From the NCBI GenBank assembly GCA_963728295.1, contig CAVSKB010000019.1:62001-126000 (forward strand): a stretch of 64,000 bases of DNA, in the 5' to 3' direction. Positions 52,409 through 61,419 of the stretch are shown here, piece after piece. Position 1 is the stretch's first letter; every line of letters begins with the position of its first letter. Position numbers and translations under genes: made by a program. This DNA comes from DATJKD01 sp963728295. GTDB lineage: Bacteria > Pseudomonadota > Gammaproteobacteria > Steroidobacterales > Steroidobacteraceae. The notes under the pieces are model-generated. The model saw nothing but the letters and a program-made list of their open reading frames with translations, ran no database searches and was not told the origin of the DNA.

Positions 52409-52571
52409 CTCGACCCCTTGGGAACCGCCGGCGCAGCAAACTAGCACAGACGCCGTCGCGTGCGCCCGGGTCCCGGCTGCGGAGGTCCTCCCGCGGTCCG
52501 TGACCATTGCCCGCAACTTGTCCGCGACGCGCCGGCCGCGCGACAATCCAGTCCTCTCAAAGGCGACCGGT

Positions 52572-53360
52572 ATGACACACCAGACGTCCTGGCCCGCGAT
52601 GGTTGTACTCGTGTCGCTCGGACTGCCCGTCGGAGGTTGCATGTCGAATGCTCCGCCGTCCGAAGCGAGCCTGACCGGGACCGCCACTTACCGCGAACGG
52701 ATCGCGCTGCCGGCGGACGCCGTCTTCGAAGCGACCCTGGAGGACGTCACGCGCGCCGACGCGCCGGCCGAAGTGATCGGGCGCACACGGATGGACTCGC
52801 CGGGTAATCCGCCGTTCAAGTTCAAGATCGCCTACGACCCCGCGCGCATCGACCAGTCGCATCGGTACACGGTGCGGGCGAAGATTACCCACGGGGACCG
52901 GCTGATGTTCGCCACCGATACCCACTACCCGGTGTTGAGCGCGGGAAAACCCGGCCACGTGGACATGCTGATGCGCATGCCGCCCCCGACGGAGCCGACG
53001 GCATCGACCGCGGCGCTGGAAAACACCTATTGGAAACTGGTTCGTCTCGGCGGCACGGCGGTCACCGTGGCTGATGGCCAGCGTGAGCCGCATTTCATCC
53101 TGCAACCGGGAGAGAAGCGTGTCGCGGGCTCCGGCGGCTGCAACCGCATGATGGGAAGCTATACGCTCGATGGCAGCAAGCTCGCCTTCAGCCAGATGGC
53201 CGGCACGAAGATGGCCTGCCCGGAGGGCATGGACGTCGAGCGAGCGTTTCACGCTGCACTGGGCAAGGTCGCGACCTGGCGCATCGACGGGGAGACGCTG
53301 GAACTGTTCGATGCCGGCGGGGCGTCCGTCGCGGAGTTCGAGTCGCGCTACATGAAATAG
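52572..53360 (+). CDS. Lipoprotein with YbaY-like and META domains
   Basis: Outer-membrane-type lipoprotein, 262 residues; signal ends LGLPVGGC. The N-terminal half resembles the YbaY/type III secretion pilot-like domain (TATYRERIALPADAVFEATL, KFKIAYDPARIDQSHRYTVR), and the C-terminal half is an HslJ/META domain (TYWKLVRLGGTAVTVADGQR, GSGGCNRMMGSYTLDGSKLA, MAGTKMACPEGMDVERAF). Both domains are linked to envelope stability and heat-stress or novobiocin tolerance in other species. The frame is intact. It is divergent from the CocE gene and converges on the PLD gene. Confidence 0.82.
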   Translation: MTHQTSWPAMVVLVSLGLPVGGCMSNAPPSEASLTGTATYRERIALPADAVFEATLEDVTRADAPAEVIGRTRMDSPGNPPFKFKIAYDPARIDQSHRYTVRAKITHGDRLMFATDTHYPVLSAGKPGHVDMLMRMPPPTEPTASTAALENTYWKLVRLGGTAVTVADGQREPHFILQPGEKRVAGSGGCNRMMGSYTLDGSKLAFSQMAGTKMACPEGMDVERAFHAALGKVATWRIDGETLELFDAGGASVAEFESRYMK

Positions 53361-53387
53361 CGCCGGAGCCGCGACGACTGGGGGTCT

Positions 53388-54929
53388 CTATAACTGGGCG
53401 TCGAGGTGCAGGACGCGGGCGATCCAGGCCTGGAAGCGCTGCCAGGCGGAGGCCTTGGGATCGCGATCGAAGGTCTCGTTGCCGTCGCTCCAGCGAAGCT
53501 CGCCGTCGACCAGCGTGACCTGCCACGCGTGTTCGGGGCCGCTCTGCTCCGCGAAGATCGCCTCGAGCTGCCGCGCGAGGGCAGGACTCTCGACCATGAC
53601 CCCTTGCTCGCAGTTGAGCCAGGTCGAGCGCGGGTCGAGGTTGTAACTGCCGACGAAGAGCGCCCGCCCGTCCACCGCGAGCGCCTTGGTGTGCAGGCTT
53701 GCGCCCGAGGAGCCGAACAGGCTCGATTGCGACGTTGCTGCCAGGAAGTGGCTTCAATTCCCAGACCTGCACCCCGCCCTCGACCAGCGGCCGGCGATAG
53801 CGGACATAGCCGCCATGCACCGCGGCCACGTCGTTCGCGATGAGTGAGTTGGTGAGGACGCGCACGCGCTTGCCGTCCTTGACGGCGTTCACCCACGACT
53901 GCGTCACCTTGTCGCCCGGCACGAAATACGGCGAGATGACGGCAAGCTCCGTCTGCATCGAGCGCAGCATCTGCGCCAGCGATCTGCACGACCTGGGAGC
54001 GCGCGGGATCGTCCTCGCGCATCGTGGCCTTGAGCGGATCGTCGGAGGCGAAGTGGTACCGGTCGGACCACTCCATCGGCCAGTCGCCCGACACCAGGCG
54101 TTGCACCGCATCGTCGGCGCGCAGGATGTCCGCGTAGCGGCTGGTACCTACATCCTTGAGGCCGTCCGCGAGCTGCGTCCGCAGCGCCTCGAGTGCGGCG
54201 GCGTTGACACCTGCCGGGTCGAGCAGCTCCATCGGGTACGCCGCCGGCGAATTCCAGTACCGGTCGAACGACGCCGACGCGTCGCGGACGATCGGCCCGA
54301 TCATCGCGAAGTCGAGGTCGACGAAGTTGACCTCGTCACTCGCGCCGAAGTACTCGTCACCCAGGTTGCGGCCACCCACTATCGCGATGCGGTTGTCCGC
54401 GATCCAGGTCTTGTTGTGCATCCGGTGGTTGATCCGACCGAAGCTTGTCAGGCCCTCGCCCACCAGACTCATCGTGCCCGTGCGCGATGCGAAGGGATTG
54501 AACATCCGCACGCTGATGTTCCGGTGCGCGGCAAGTGCTGCGAAGCCCATGTTCTTTGACCGCGCGTCCATGTCGTCAACCAGCAACCGGACCTTGACGC
54601 CGCGGTCCGCGGCCTCGACCAGACGCAGCGCGAGAAACGCGCCAGTGAGATCCGGGTGCCAGATGTAGGTCTGTACGTCGAGGCTGCGACCGGCGAGCCG
54701 CGCGCTGCGCGCACGGAGAACGAACGCCTCGGTTCCTTCGCGCAGCAGCCGGAAGGCGGAGGCGCCTGGGTGACGCGCCTCCGCCGATGCGATGATCCCG
54801 TCCACCTCGGTGCCTTCGCCCGCGGGAACGGCGGTCTCGATCGGCAGTTCCGGTCGCGGCTGCAGCTGGGCACAGGCCGCGAGGCCGACCAGCAGCAGTA
54901 AGCGCCAGCGCCCGGCGCAAGGTGGGCAA
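53388..54929 (-). CDS. Phospholipase D-family lipoprotein (cardiolipin synthase-like), frameshifted
   Basis: Two HKD active-site motifs of the PLD superfamily are present: HRMHNKTWIADNRIAIVGGR in the first half and the region around VDGRALFVGSYNLDPRSTW in the second. N-terminal LLLLVGLAACAQL is a lipobox; a TTG at 54929 (PTLRRALAL) joins it across a frame break near 54900, so I take this as the start. Two other breaks lie near 53980 and 53725. Such exported lipoprotein PLDs hydrolyse or exchange phosphodiester head groups in the envelope. ClsC-like function is possible but not shown. Confidence 0.8.
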
Positions 54930-54947
54930 GATCGATACTCCGGCCGG

Positions 54948-55388
54948 CTACGACGCCGTCTTCCTCGAACGCACGACAACCGTACCGGCGAGCTTGTCGT
55001 GCCAGCCCTGCTTTCGCGGATCGAACGCAACCCAGACGAAGCCGATCATGAGCGGCAGCATGGAGACGTAGTACGCGAAGTACCGGCCGACGAGCTGCCC
55101 GGTGCTCGGACGACCGCCGGTCCGTGCATCAACGATGCGGGCTCCGATCGCCATCTTGCCGGGCGTCGCCTGTCGGTAGATCCAGAACAACACTACCGCG
55201 ACCGCCGGCAGCAACCAGTTGATGAGGAAGTCCGCCGGTCCCTGAACCATGGCGGCCGAGGACCAGTAGTCCTTGCCGTAGATCCAGGTCACCAGCGGAA
55301 AGCAGATCGCGATGACCAGGATGGTGTCGATGATGCTCGCGCCGACGCGCGCCCAGAAACCGACGTACTCCAATTCGCTTTCGTTCAT
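54948..55388 (-). CDS. RDD family membrane protein
   Basis: 146-residue integral membrane protein with the RDD pattern: FWARVGASIIDTILVIAICF near the N-terminus (Arg and two Asp positions), a middle helix (FLINWLLPAVAVVLFWIY), then the GKMAIGARIVDARTGGRPS segment and QLVGRYFAYYVSMLPLMIGF with the terminal GWHDKLAGTVVV. Function of most RDD proteins is unclear. It lies 18 bases upstream of the PLD start, so the two may be one unit. Confidence 0.88.
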   Translation of the reverse strand: MNESELEYVGFWARVGASIIDTILVIAICFPLVTWIYGKDYWSSAAMVQGPADFLINWLLPAVAVVLFWIYRQATPGKMAIGARIVDARTGGRPSTGQLVGRYFAYYVSMLPLMIGFVWVAFDPRKQGWHDKLAGTVVVRSRKTAS

Positions 55389-55484
55389 GTTCCCTGAAAC
55401 ACCGCAAACTTCGGATAGAGCCTTGCCACGCAGGTGCGTATAGCGGAAAACGGGCCGGATCTCTACTGGCCCCTCAGCGGGACA

Positions 55485-57101
55485 TCAGACTTCCTCAAGC
55501 ACCGGCGCCGAGCTCCCCGACGGCGCCTCGATCCCGAGCAGTGCTGCGATCGTCGGCGCAATGCTCGCGGGTTCGACCTCACGCCAGAGGATCGCCGGCC
55601 GTATCCCGGCCCCGGTGAAGATCACCGGGACATGCGTGTCGTAGCTGTAAGGCGAGCCGTGCATGGCACCGCAGCACTCGGCGTCGTGGTAGAGATACCA
55701 GAACTGCTTCTGCACGATCACGACGTCGCCCGAGCGATCCGGGTGAAACGCGCGCTGCATGCGCCGCATCAGCGCGGTCTGCGGCAGGCGTCCGGCGAGC
55801 AGGTCGCTGCGCGTAATGGCGTGCGCAACCCCCGGCACCAGGCGCATCTCTGCCGCGAGCGCCTCTTCGACGGCGGCGAAGTCGAGCTTGAGCGCAGAAA
55901 TCTTCGTCCGGTCCAGATAGAGACCCGGTGGCACGAATGCGGCAACCAGTTCCGCGTTCACTCCAAAGCGCGATGCCAGCGCCTGGTTCATCTGCTCGCG
56001 GAGCTTGTCCGGGTACAACCGCCCGGCGTCGAATCGCTCGGACAGCTTCACCTCCGGTATCTCGTCGACGCCGTGATCGGCGGCCAGTACGATGAGCAGG
56101 CGGCCGCTCTCCACCTGCTCGTCGACGAACTTGAAGAATGCGGCGAGCATCGCGTCGAGCCGCAGGAGCGAGTCCTCGTACTCGAGGCTATTCGGGCCAA
56201 ATCCGTGCCCGGCATAGTCGAGATGCGCGAGCGACACGGACAGATAGTCAGTCGCTGGCCCGCGTCCCAGACTCTCGCGCTCGATCAGCTCGCGGGCGAA
56301 GGCAAGGGTGTACTCATCGAACGCCGGCAGCTCCGGCATCGCCTCGAAGAGTACTTGATCGGCGCTGTCGGGCAACCTGTGCGGAAAGGTCTTGCCGACC
56401 CCGGGCGTCGGCCGCGCGTGCTCGTTCACCCGCATTGCTGGGGTGAAGTCGCGAGCGGACGCCTCAAGCGGCGTCCACTCGCGACCCCGGAAACGCTCGG
56501 CGGGATTCGAAGCGTTCCACGCGGTCACCCACGCGGCGGGCGACGACCCGTACCACGAGCTGTGCCCGAACCGTCCCGTCTTGTCGTCGAACCAGTAGGC
56601 TATGCCGCGCCGCCCGGCAGGAATGATGGCGCTTCGATCCTTGCCAGCGACGGCAAACGCACGTGCGCGCCCGCCGGACGCGGCGACCAGCTCGTCACCG
56701 AGCGTCGTCGAGCCCAGGTTCCGCGGCGAGAGTCCGTGCTCGGGATCGAACAGGCAGTTGATGCGCTTGCCGAGCGCGCGATCGAACCACTGGTTGGCCA
56801 CCATGCCGTGCTCGGCGGTGTCCGCGCCAGTCACGAGGACCGCGTGGCCACTCGCGGTGAAGGTGTTGCCGGTGCCGTAATGCGCGTTCGCGTACCAGAC
56901 ACCCTGCTCCATCAGCCGCCTGAAGCCCCCGGCGCCGAATCGATCGCGGAACCGCGGCAGCATGTCGCCGCGCAGCTGATCGACGGTCACCTGAAGTACG
57001 AGCCGCGGCGGCTCGGCCGTGTGACCTGGGCCGGCGCAAACCACGAGCGCCAGCACCAGCGCCAGCATCCGGCTGCGCGGTGCGCAATCGCGCGTCGTCA
57101 T
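55485..57101 (-). CDS. Alkaline phosphatase PafA-like (type I phosphodiesterase superfamily)
   Basis: Periplasmic phosphatase, 538 residues; signal peptide ends ALVLALVVCAGPGHTA. Metal and active site: VDQLRGDMLPRFRDRF (Asp), GTGNTFTASGHAVLVTG (nucleophile Thr), ISVSLAHLDYAGHGFG (Asp, His), VLAADHGVDE and CCGAMHGSPYSYDTHVPVIF (His). This layout matches PafA/PhoV-type alkaline phosphatases that act on a broad range of phosphate esters. The frame is complete. The gene is preceded by a 122-base intergenic region divergent from the small exported protein at 57224; I do not recognise a Pho box by eye. Confidence 0.9.
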   Translation of the reverse strand: MTTRDCAPRSRMLALVLALVVCAGPGHTAEPPRLVLQVTVDQLRGDMLPRFRDRFGAGGFRRLMEQGVWYANAHYGTGNTFTASGHAVLVTGADTAEHGMVANQWFDRALGKRINCLFDPEHGLSPRNLGSTTLGDELVAASGGRARAFAVAGKDRSAIIPAGRRGIAYWFDDKTGRFGHSSWYGSSPAAWVTAWNASNPAERFRGREWTPLEASARDFTPAMRVNEHARPTPGVGKTFPHRLPDSADQVLFEAMPELPAFDEYTLAFARELIERESLGRGPATDYLSVSLAHLDYAGHGFGPNSLEYEDSLLRLDAMLAAFFKFVDEQVESGRLLIVLAADHGVDEIPEVKLSERFDAGRLYPDKLREQMNQALASRFGVNAELVAAFVPPGLYLDRTKISALKLDFAAVEEALAAEMRLVPGVAHAITRSDLLAGRLPQTALMRRMQRAFHPDRSGDVVIVQKQFWYLYHDAECCGAMHGSPYSYDTHVPVIFTGAGIRPAILWREVEPASIAPTIAALLGIEAPSGSSAPVLEEV

Positions 57102-57223
57102 ACGAGTCTCCCTGTGTTCGAATTCGTGTTCTCTGATTCGGAGGCGGCATTATGAGCCGGTCGCGGATTGACGCGCATCCTGCCCGGGCGTAGCGTCGGC
57201 CCAAGAATAAAGGGGGGCCGACC

Positions 57224-57741
57224 ATGTATATGACTAAGCGTGTATTGGCGGGCGTCGCTGCCCTGCTTGGCTGCCTGGGTGCGACGGTTTCGTCGGCGCA
57301 GACCCCGGCCGTCGTCGCAGCGGCGCTCAAGGATCTCACGAGCATGTGCACCGAGGCGGGTGGCAAGCCGCTCGCAGCGGATGCGGTGAAGCGCGCGGAC
57401 CTGAATGCCGACGGGAAGGAGGATTACGTTCTCGACGGCGGGTCGGTTGGTTGCGACGGCTTCGCCAGCCTCTACGGCGACCGCGAGAAAGGTGTCACCG
57501 TGTATGTCGGCGACGGCAAGGGCGGTGCGAAGCAAGCCTTCAGCGACATGACCTACGGCATGAAGATCGACGGGACGGGCCCCGCCGCGAAGCTCTGGCT
57601 GACGGTGAGCGGGGCTGGTTGCGGCAAAAACCGGCGGCGGATTTCGCCAGCGAATCGTTCTGCGACCGCCCCATCGTGTGGAACCCAAAGACGAATGCGT
57701 TCGACTACGCGCCGGTGTCGACGGTGAAGATGATCGAGTGA
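57224..57741 (+). CDS. Small exported protein with Ca-binding-like loop, one frameshift
   Basis: Unrecognised exported protein. AAGGGGGG site and ATG at 57224, signal peptide (RVLAGVAALLGCLGATVSSA). At about residue 60 a loop KRADLNADGKEDYVLDGGS resembles the DxNxDGxxD calcium-binding loop of dockerin or FG-GAP repeats. The frame changes next to the AAAAA run near 57628 and the last 38 residues (SESFCDRPIVWNPKTNAFDY) read to 57741. Four Cys residues (CTEAG, VGCDG, AGCGK, SFCDR) may form disulfides. No function can be assigned. Confidence 0.6.
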
Positions 57742-57774
57742 CAGCGGCGTCTTCGCCGGCCGATTGTTCTCCGC

Positions 57775-58241
57775 CTACCGCTCCACCAAGATGCCCAATC
57801 GCCCTCTCAGGGGTAATTCCTTGCCCCGGAAGAAGGCTTCGACCTTATCGATACTCGAGGTGCCCGACGAGTCGACGTCATTCCATTCAGCGGCGCTGTC
57901 CAATGTGGGATCGTCGAGCAGCTGCTGCTGCAAGGACCCGACGGCACGCTGGAATCCCCACTTGATGATGAACGGCTCACGCGGGTAATTCATCACCAGT
58001 TGCTTCCCTCTGAACACGTATCGGCCGCCACGGGCTCATCCGGAAGGTTGACGATCTTGTCTGGCATCGACGGAATGGCGAACTGTTTACCTTCAAAGTC
58101 GATTGTGATCGCTTCCAGACGAACACGGAGAATCATTTCATCATGCTCCTCGTGCGACGGAACTTGGGCCTCAGTAGGCTGACACAGGAATGCAACGACC
58201 GATTCAGCCTTGGCCGGCCCCGGAATCGCAAATCGCGCCAC
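57775..58241 (-). CDS. Hypothetical protein, likely one gene with one frameshift
   Basis: Two overlapping minus-strand frames: 58241-57993 (ARFAIPGPAKAESVVAFLCQ ... MPDKIVNLPDEPVAADT) and 58017-57775 (VFRGKQLVMNYPREPFIIKW ... VEAFFRGKELPLRGRLGILV). They overlap by 25 bases at a point where one shift joins them smoothly, so I treat them as a single protein of about 155 residues. No domain recognised; no signal or membrane helix. Starts with a GTG. Confidence 0.45.
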
Positions 58242-58314
58242 GGAAGACCGTGCAACCGTCGCGCCGCTGGCGAAGAATGCGTGCTGGGCGGGAATTGCAT
58301 TGGAGGATGACTCA

Positions 58315-58506
58315 TGAGTGCCAGGACCCTCATCGTCAGCGCGTGCCTGGTCCTGCCCATCAGAGATAACGGCTGCTCAACGAGCAGAGATGGAGGCGGC
58401 CATGGCGGCTGATGCGGCCGAGAGACCGCAGACCGAGACCAAGCGTGAGTGCATCACGAAAAAGGACATCGAGAATCCGTTTCAGTCGGATACGGAAGGG
58501 GCATGA
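58315..58506 (+). pseudogene. Truncated DUF3617-like gene
   Basis: After GGAGGATGACTC an ATG at 58315 opens a signal-like start (SARTLIVSACLVLPI) that runs out of frame. The alternate frame then gives TAAQRAEMEAAMAADAAERP and KRECITKKDIENPF, which resembles the Cys-containing motif near the middle of DUF3617 lipoproteins. The rest of the domain, before and after, is missing. I read it as a remnant with an internal deletion. Assignment is tentative. Confidence 0.35.
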
Positions 58507-58541
58507 GTCGTCGGGGTGGCGGGAGACGCGCCCGACAGCTT

Positions 58542-59273
58542 TCAGCTCTCGAGAGTGAGCTGCGCAGGTTCCGGTTCGAGCTCTACGAGGAGATTTGGAT
58601 CATCGTTTTCCGGCTTATTGACACGCTTGGTCACGCGGTGTGCCCGCATCAGTTCCGACGGATACGGGACTAACAATTCCTTTGCCTGCTCCGGCGTGCC
58701 GGTGAGCCAGCTATTTACTGCTTCCGGCGGCAGGATCAAAGGCATGCGCTGCTTGGCGTTATGGATCTCGGCGAGCAGTTCGTTCGCCGGCATCGTGATG
58801 ATCGCGCAAGACAGTATTTCTTCGCCGGCGTCGGTTCTTGCCCGATCCCAAAGCGCCGCGATTGAGAAAACTTCGTCGTCCCCTGCCGGTTGGATGTAAT
58901 GCGGCTGCTTGGTGCCGTTCGGCTGGACCTGCCATTCGTAGAAGCCCCCTGCCGGCATCACGCAACGCTGGCCACGCTTCCACGGACCGCGCCACGCGGG
59001 TGCGATCTCCAGCTTTTCGATCATCGCGTTGATGGTCGAGTACTTTGGGGGCTCTCCGCCGGTCCAGTAAGGAATCAATCCCCACCGCATGAGATCGATG
59101 CGACGCTCTCCATCGACAGTGCGAATAACCCGCAGGACAGGAACCTGCTGGCTGGGCGCGACGTTATAGCTCGGCCGGTATGCTCCATCCATCCAGGCCT
59201 GCCATTGCCGCCCAGTAAGGTTATAGGCGCGCTCCATCGCGGCCTCGGTTGGAGATACGTAGCGTCCACACAT
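58542..59273 (-). CDS. SOS response-associated peptidase, SRAP family (YedK/HMCES)
   Basis: DNA-protein crosslink protein that shields abasic sites in single-stranded DNA. The catalytic Cys is residue 2 (MCGRYVSPTEAAMERAYNLT); conserved Asn and Glu are in YRPSYNVAPSQQVPVLR and VMPAGGFYEWQVQPNG, and the His is in LAEIHNAKQRMPLILPPEAV. The HNAKQRMP segment is slightly longer than the usual IHDRMP. It is 243 residues and intact. A perfect inverted repeat (59310-59338) sits 37 bases before the ATG and may control it. Confidence 0.93.
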   Translation of the reverse strand: MCGRYVSPTEAAMERAYNLTGRQWQAWMDGAYRPSYNVAPSQQVPVLRVIRTVDGERRIDLMRWGLIPYWTGGEPPKYSTINAMIEKLEIAPAWRGPWKRGQRCVMPAGGFYEWQVQPNGTKQPHYIQPAGDDEVFSIAALWDRARTDAGEEILSCAIITMPANELLAEIHNAKQRMPLILPPEAVNSWLTGTPEQAKELLVPYPSELMRAHRVTKRVNKPENDDPNLLVELEPEPAQLTLES

Positions 59274-59309
59274 CCAAAGATGATCCGCGATGACGCGGAG
59301 CAGTGTCCA

Positions 59310-59338
59310 TACAGTATTGTCAGGTCCCGAATACTGTA
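59310..59338. promoter_or_regulatory. Perfect 9-bp inverted repeat upstream of SRAP gene
   Basis: TACAGTATT (59310-59318) and AATACTGTA (59330-59338) are exact inverted repeats separated by 11 bases. The arms contain TACTGTA-like half-sites reminiscent of LexA, but the arrangement does not fit CTGT-N8-ACAG. Its position right in front of an SOS-linked gene makes a repressor site plausible. Which factor binds is unknown. Confidence 0.5.
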
Positions 59339-59349
59339 CGAGACATCGA

Positions 59350-60021
59350 TTAGATACTCACAGGCGAGGCACCGCAGCGTCGTGCCAGGTGGGCAACCGA
59401 TCCAGACGCAACCGCGCAGGCGGGATCAGCGACAAGCCATCGTTGCCCGCCAGAATGGATCGAGCAATTTCTAGGCTTCAGAACACCCACGGCCAGACAA
59501 CGAAACCGCCTCGTGAGACGAGCCTGCGATGTACAGCTTTGAGTGACTGACGCTCGCTTACTCTGCGACTCTGCGACGCCCCCATTGGGACGTTCGTAGT
59601 GCCAGGAACAGGCGCACGTCTGGCCGTCGCCGCCGGCACCTTCGGAGGTGCCGCTGCAATTGGCATCCGTCGGGCTGGTATCCCATGTGCACGCCCCGGC
59701 GCAGCCGCTATCACGCTGGCATCGGATCGACCCTCCGGTACCGTCGTTGATCCTGAACGCGACAATCGCGCCCTCCGGTGTCGCGGTGAGCGTTGTCCCC
59801 TTGGCAAGTTTCAATGCGGTGGGGCTGGCGGCTCTGAAAGTGCCATAGTTTGCGCCGGCCTTGATCGGCCCTTCGGCCGTCGTAACGGCGTCTTCCTTCG
59901 GCTGGGCCGAGGTTGCTGGCCCGGTCGATGGCTTGGTATCTGGTCCCGTTGGCTCGGATTTCTTGTTGCAGGCGGCGATAAGAATAGTCGCACAGAGGAT
60001 TACGGTAGCGCGGTTAAGCAT
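59350..60021 (-). CDS. Cys-rich lipoprotein of unknown function
   Basis: Lipoprotein signal (ATVILCATILIAACNKKSEP) from the ATG at 60021. A Thr/Pro/Gly-rich linker precedes a domain with FRAASPTALKLAKGTTLTAT and a cluster of Cys (SIRCQRDSGCAGACTW, DANCSG, GQTCACSWHYE), seven within about 45 residues, suggesting several disulfides. After HYERPNGG the sequence loses family-like order and may have changed frame; one alternative ends near 59548, the open frame ends at 59350. No domain recognised. Confidence 0.5.
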   Translation of the reverse strand: MLNRATVILCATILIAACNKKSEPTGPDTKPSTGPATSAQPKEDAVTTAEGPIKAGANYGTFRAASPTALKLAKGTTLTATPEGAIVAFRINDGTGGSIRCQRDSGCAGACTWDTSPTDANCSGTSEGAGGDGQTCACSWHYERPNGGVAESQSKRASVTQSCTSQARLTRRFRCLAVGVLKPRNCSIHSGGQRWLVADPACAVASGSVAHLARRCGASPVSI

Positions 60022-60267
60022 GGCGGCTTCCTCCTTTTGTTCAGCCCTTCCTTTCGTAGTCGCAGCGGGTAGAGCTGTTAGCCTCACCATCGCGCGTTTG
60101 TCCTTGAGATCGTGTAGGACAATACGCCTAGATTCGGCCGGATCGCTCTGAAACAGTCGGCTCACTGGCGAGTCGCTGCTAAAGACTGCGACCCGAGCCC
60201 GTTGGAGCTGAGCCATGGCAGGTTTGATCGGCGAGGGCCAAGCCTTTTGACGCGGTCTAGCTCTGGC

Positions 60268-60540
60268 CTAGCGACTTTGCGTCGGACGCCACCTGGGCCC
60301 ACGACGCCAAGGCTGAACATCGCGAGGAAGCTCAGTGCCCCTGCGTAGTGAGCCCGACGTGCCCCAGATAACAAACCTTCTCCGAGCCTCGGCGCGAACC
60401 GCGTCGATCTCGTCCCGGCACTTCATGCAGAAGTCATCCTGGTCCTCAGCGTCTCGACCGCATTCGATTGTTCGGCAAACTCGAGACTCACCGGAATGAG
60501 TCACTGACTCTTCGAAGCGAAATCTGCTGTCCATATGCAT
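60268..60540 (-). CDS. Small zinc-ribbon-like protein, uncertain C-terminus
   Basis: An ATG at 60540 or 60534 gives about 90 residues. CRTIECGRDAEDQDDFCMKC contains a CxxxxC and CxxC pair that could bind zinc. After FVIWGTSG the frame may switch: the frame ending at 60162 holds a hydrophobic stretch (GALSFLAMFSLGVVGPG). So the gene could encode a zinc ribbon with a membrane anchor. Weak evidence; unrecognised. Confidence 0.35.
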   Translation of the reverse strand: MHMDSRFRFEESVTHSGESRVCRTIECGRDAEDQDDFCMKCRDEIDAVRAEARRRFVIWGTSGSLRRGTELPRDVQPWRRGPRWRPTQSR

Positions 60541-60656
60541 GCTCCATTTGCAGGGTCCGGGCAGATCATGTTCTGTGCGCGGGAACGAAGTCGGTAGCGA
60601 CAACGTTATAAGTTGGTGACGCCGTCAACGCGCGGCTCGTCAGATCGACGCCGGAA

Positions 60657-60684
60657 GTAAAAAGCCCGGCACAGGGCCGGGCTT
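60657..60684 (-). terminator. Rho-independent terminator for the DUF4440-like gene
   Basis: Minus strand: AAGCCCGGC and GCCGGGCTT pair exactly (9 bp, 5-base loop) followed by TTTTT. It lies about 95 bases beyond the stop of the minus gene ending at 60779, so it likely ends that transcript. It could also isolate it from the next small minus gene. Confidence 0.8.
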
Positions 60685-60778
60685 CGCGTCGCTCGCTGTA
60701 GGGGGAACTATGCAGCCTAATCACGTGAGGGCTAACCCCACCCGTGCCGAGGCCCGAGCAACGTTCTCCCCACTACGC

Positions 60779-61213
60779 TTACTCGAGCGCGGTCTCCTGG
60801 TAGCTCGTCGAGCGCCACTTGCCGTCTTGGCGAACATAAACGGCAGTTGAGTACACCTTGGCTGGCAGCTTCTGGCCGTCGCACGTCGTATCTTGCGTCG
60901 CCGTGTAGGTGAGGATCGCGACATCCGGCGATAGCTGACGCAGGCTGCTGTCCGAGAACTCGAATTCCTTCATCTGGCAGTTATGGCTGCCCACGTCGGC
61001 GATGATCTTGTCCCTGCCTTTCGAAACGCCCGCTCCTGCGACGACCTGCACGGCGTCCTCGGTCATCGTGTCCTTCATCGCCGTGGTGTCGCGCTTGGCC
61101 CAAGCCGACCATCCGCTCTTCTCCCTGGCGAGCAGGTCTGCCTTGAGATCACTGGCCATCGACGGCGAAACTACGGCAACGGCCAGCAGCAGCGCGGTCA
61201 TGATTGATTTCAT
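60779..61213 (-). CDS. Exported DUF4440/SnoaL-like NTF2-fold protein
   Basis: 144 residues; signal peptide (SIMTALLLAVAVVSPSMA) followed by an NTF2-like fold with LLAREKSGWSAWAKRDTTAM, MTEDAVQVVAGAGVSKGRDK, and beta strands DVAILTYTATQDTTCDG and VYVRQDGKWRSTSYQETALE. DUF4440 proteins have varied or unknown roles. The gene lies next to a clear terminator and is clean. It is near the tRNA-Ser gene, on the same strand. Confidence 0.78.
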   Translation of the reverse strand: MKSIMTALLLAVAVVSPSMASDLKADLLAREKSGWSAWAKRDTTAMKDTMTEDAVQVVAGAGVSKGRDKIIADVGSHNCQMKEFEFSDSSLRQLSPDVAILTYTATQDTTCDGQKLPAKVYSTAVYVRQDGKWRSTSYQETALE

Positions 61214-61419
61214 CGATTGATCCCCCTGTGACGGTCCCGCGGTACGCGGAACGAATCGTTGAAGCGGCAGGTAGCCATATAGCGTGCTATTTCAAAAAGT
61301 ATGCTCTTTCGGCCATCGCCGTCGCAATGCACGTCTGTCGTCGCCTGCTGCACTTGCTTAACGATGACATCACGCAGTTCCGACAAAACTTGGTGCGGTT
61401 TGCCGATGCCTTGCTCTGG

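Noticed and set aside
59310..59338. Calling the inverted repeat a LexA box outright
   Set aside because: The CTGT-N8-ACAG spacing is not met in either orientation, so only a generic operator is claimed.
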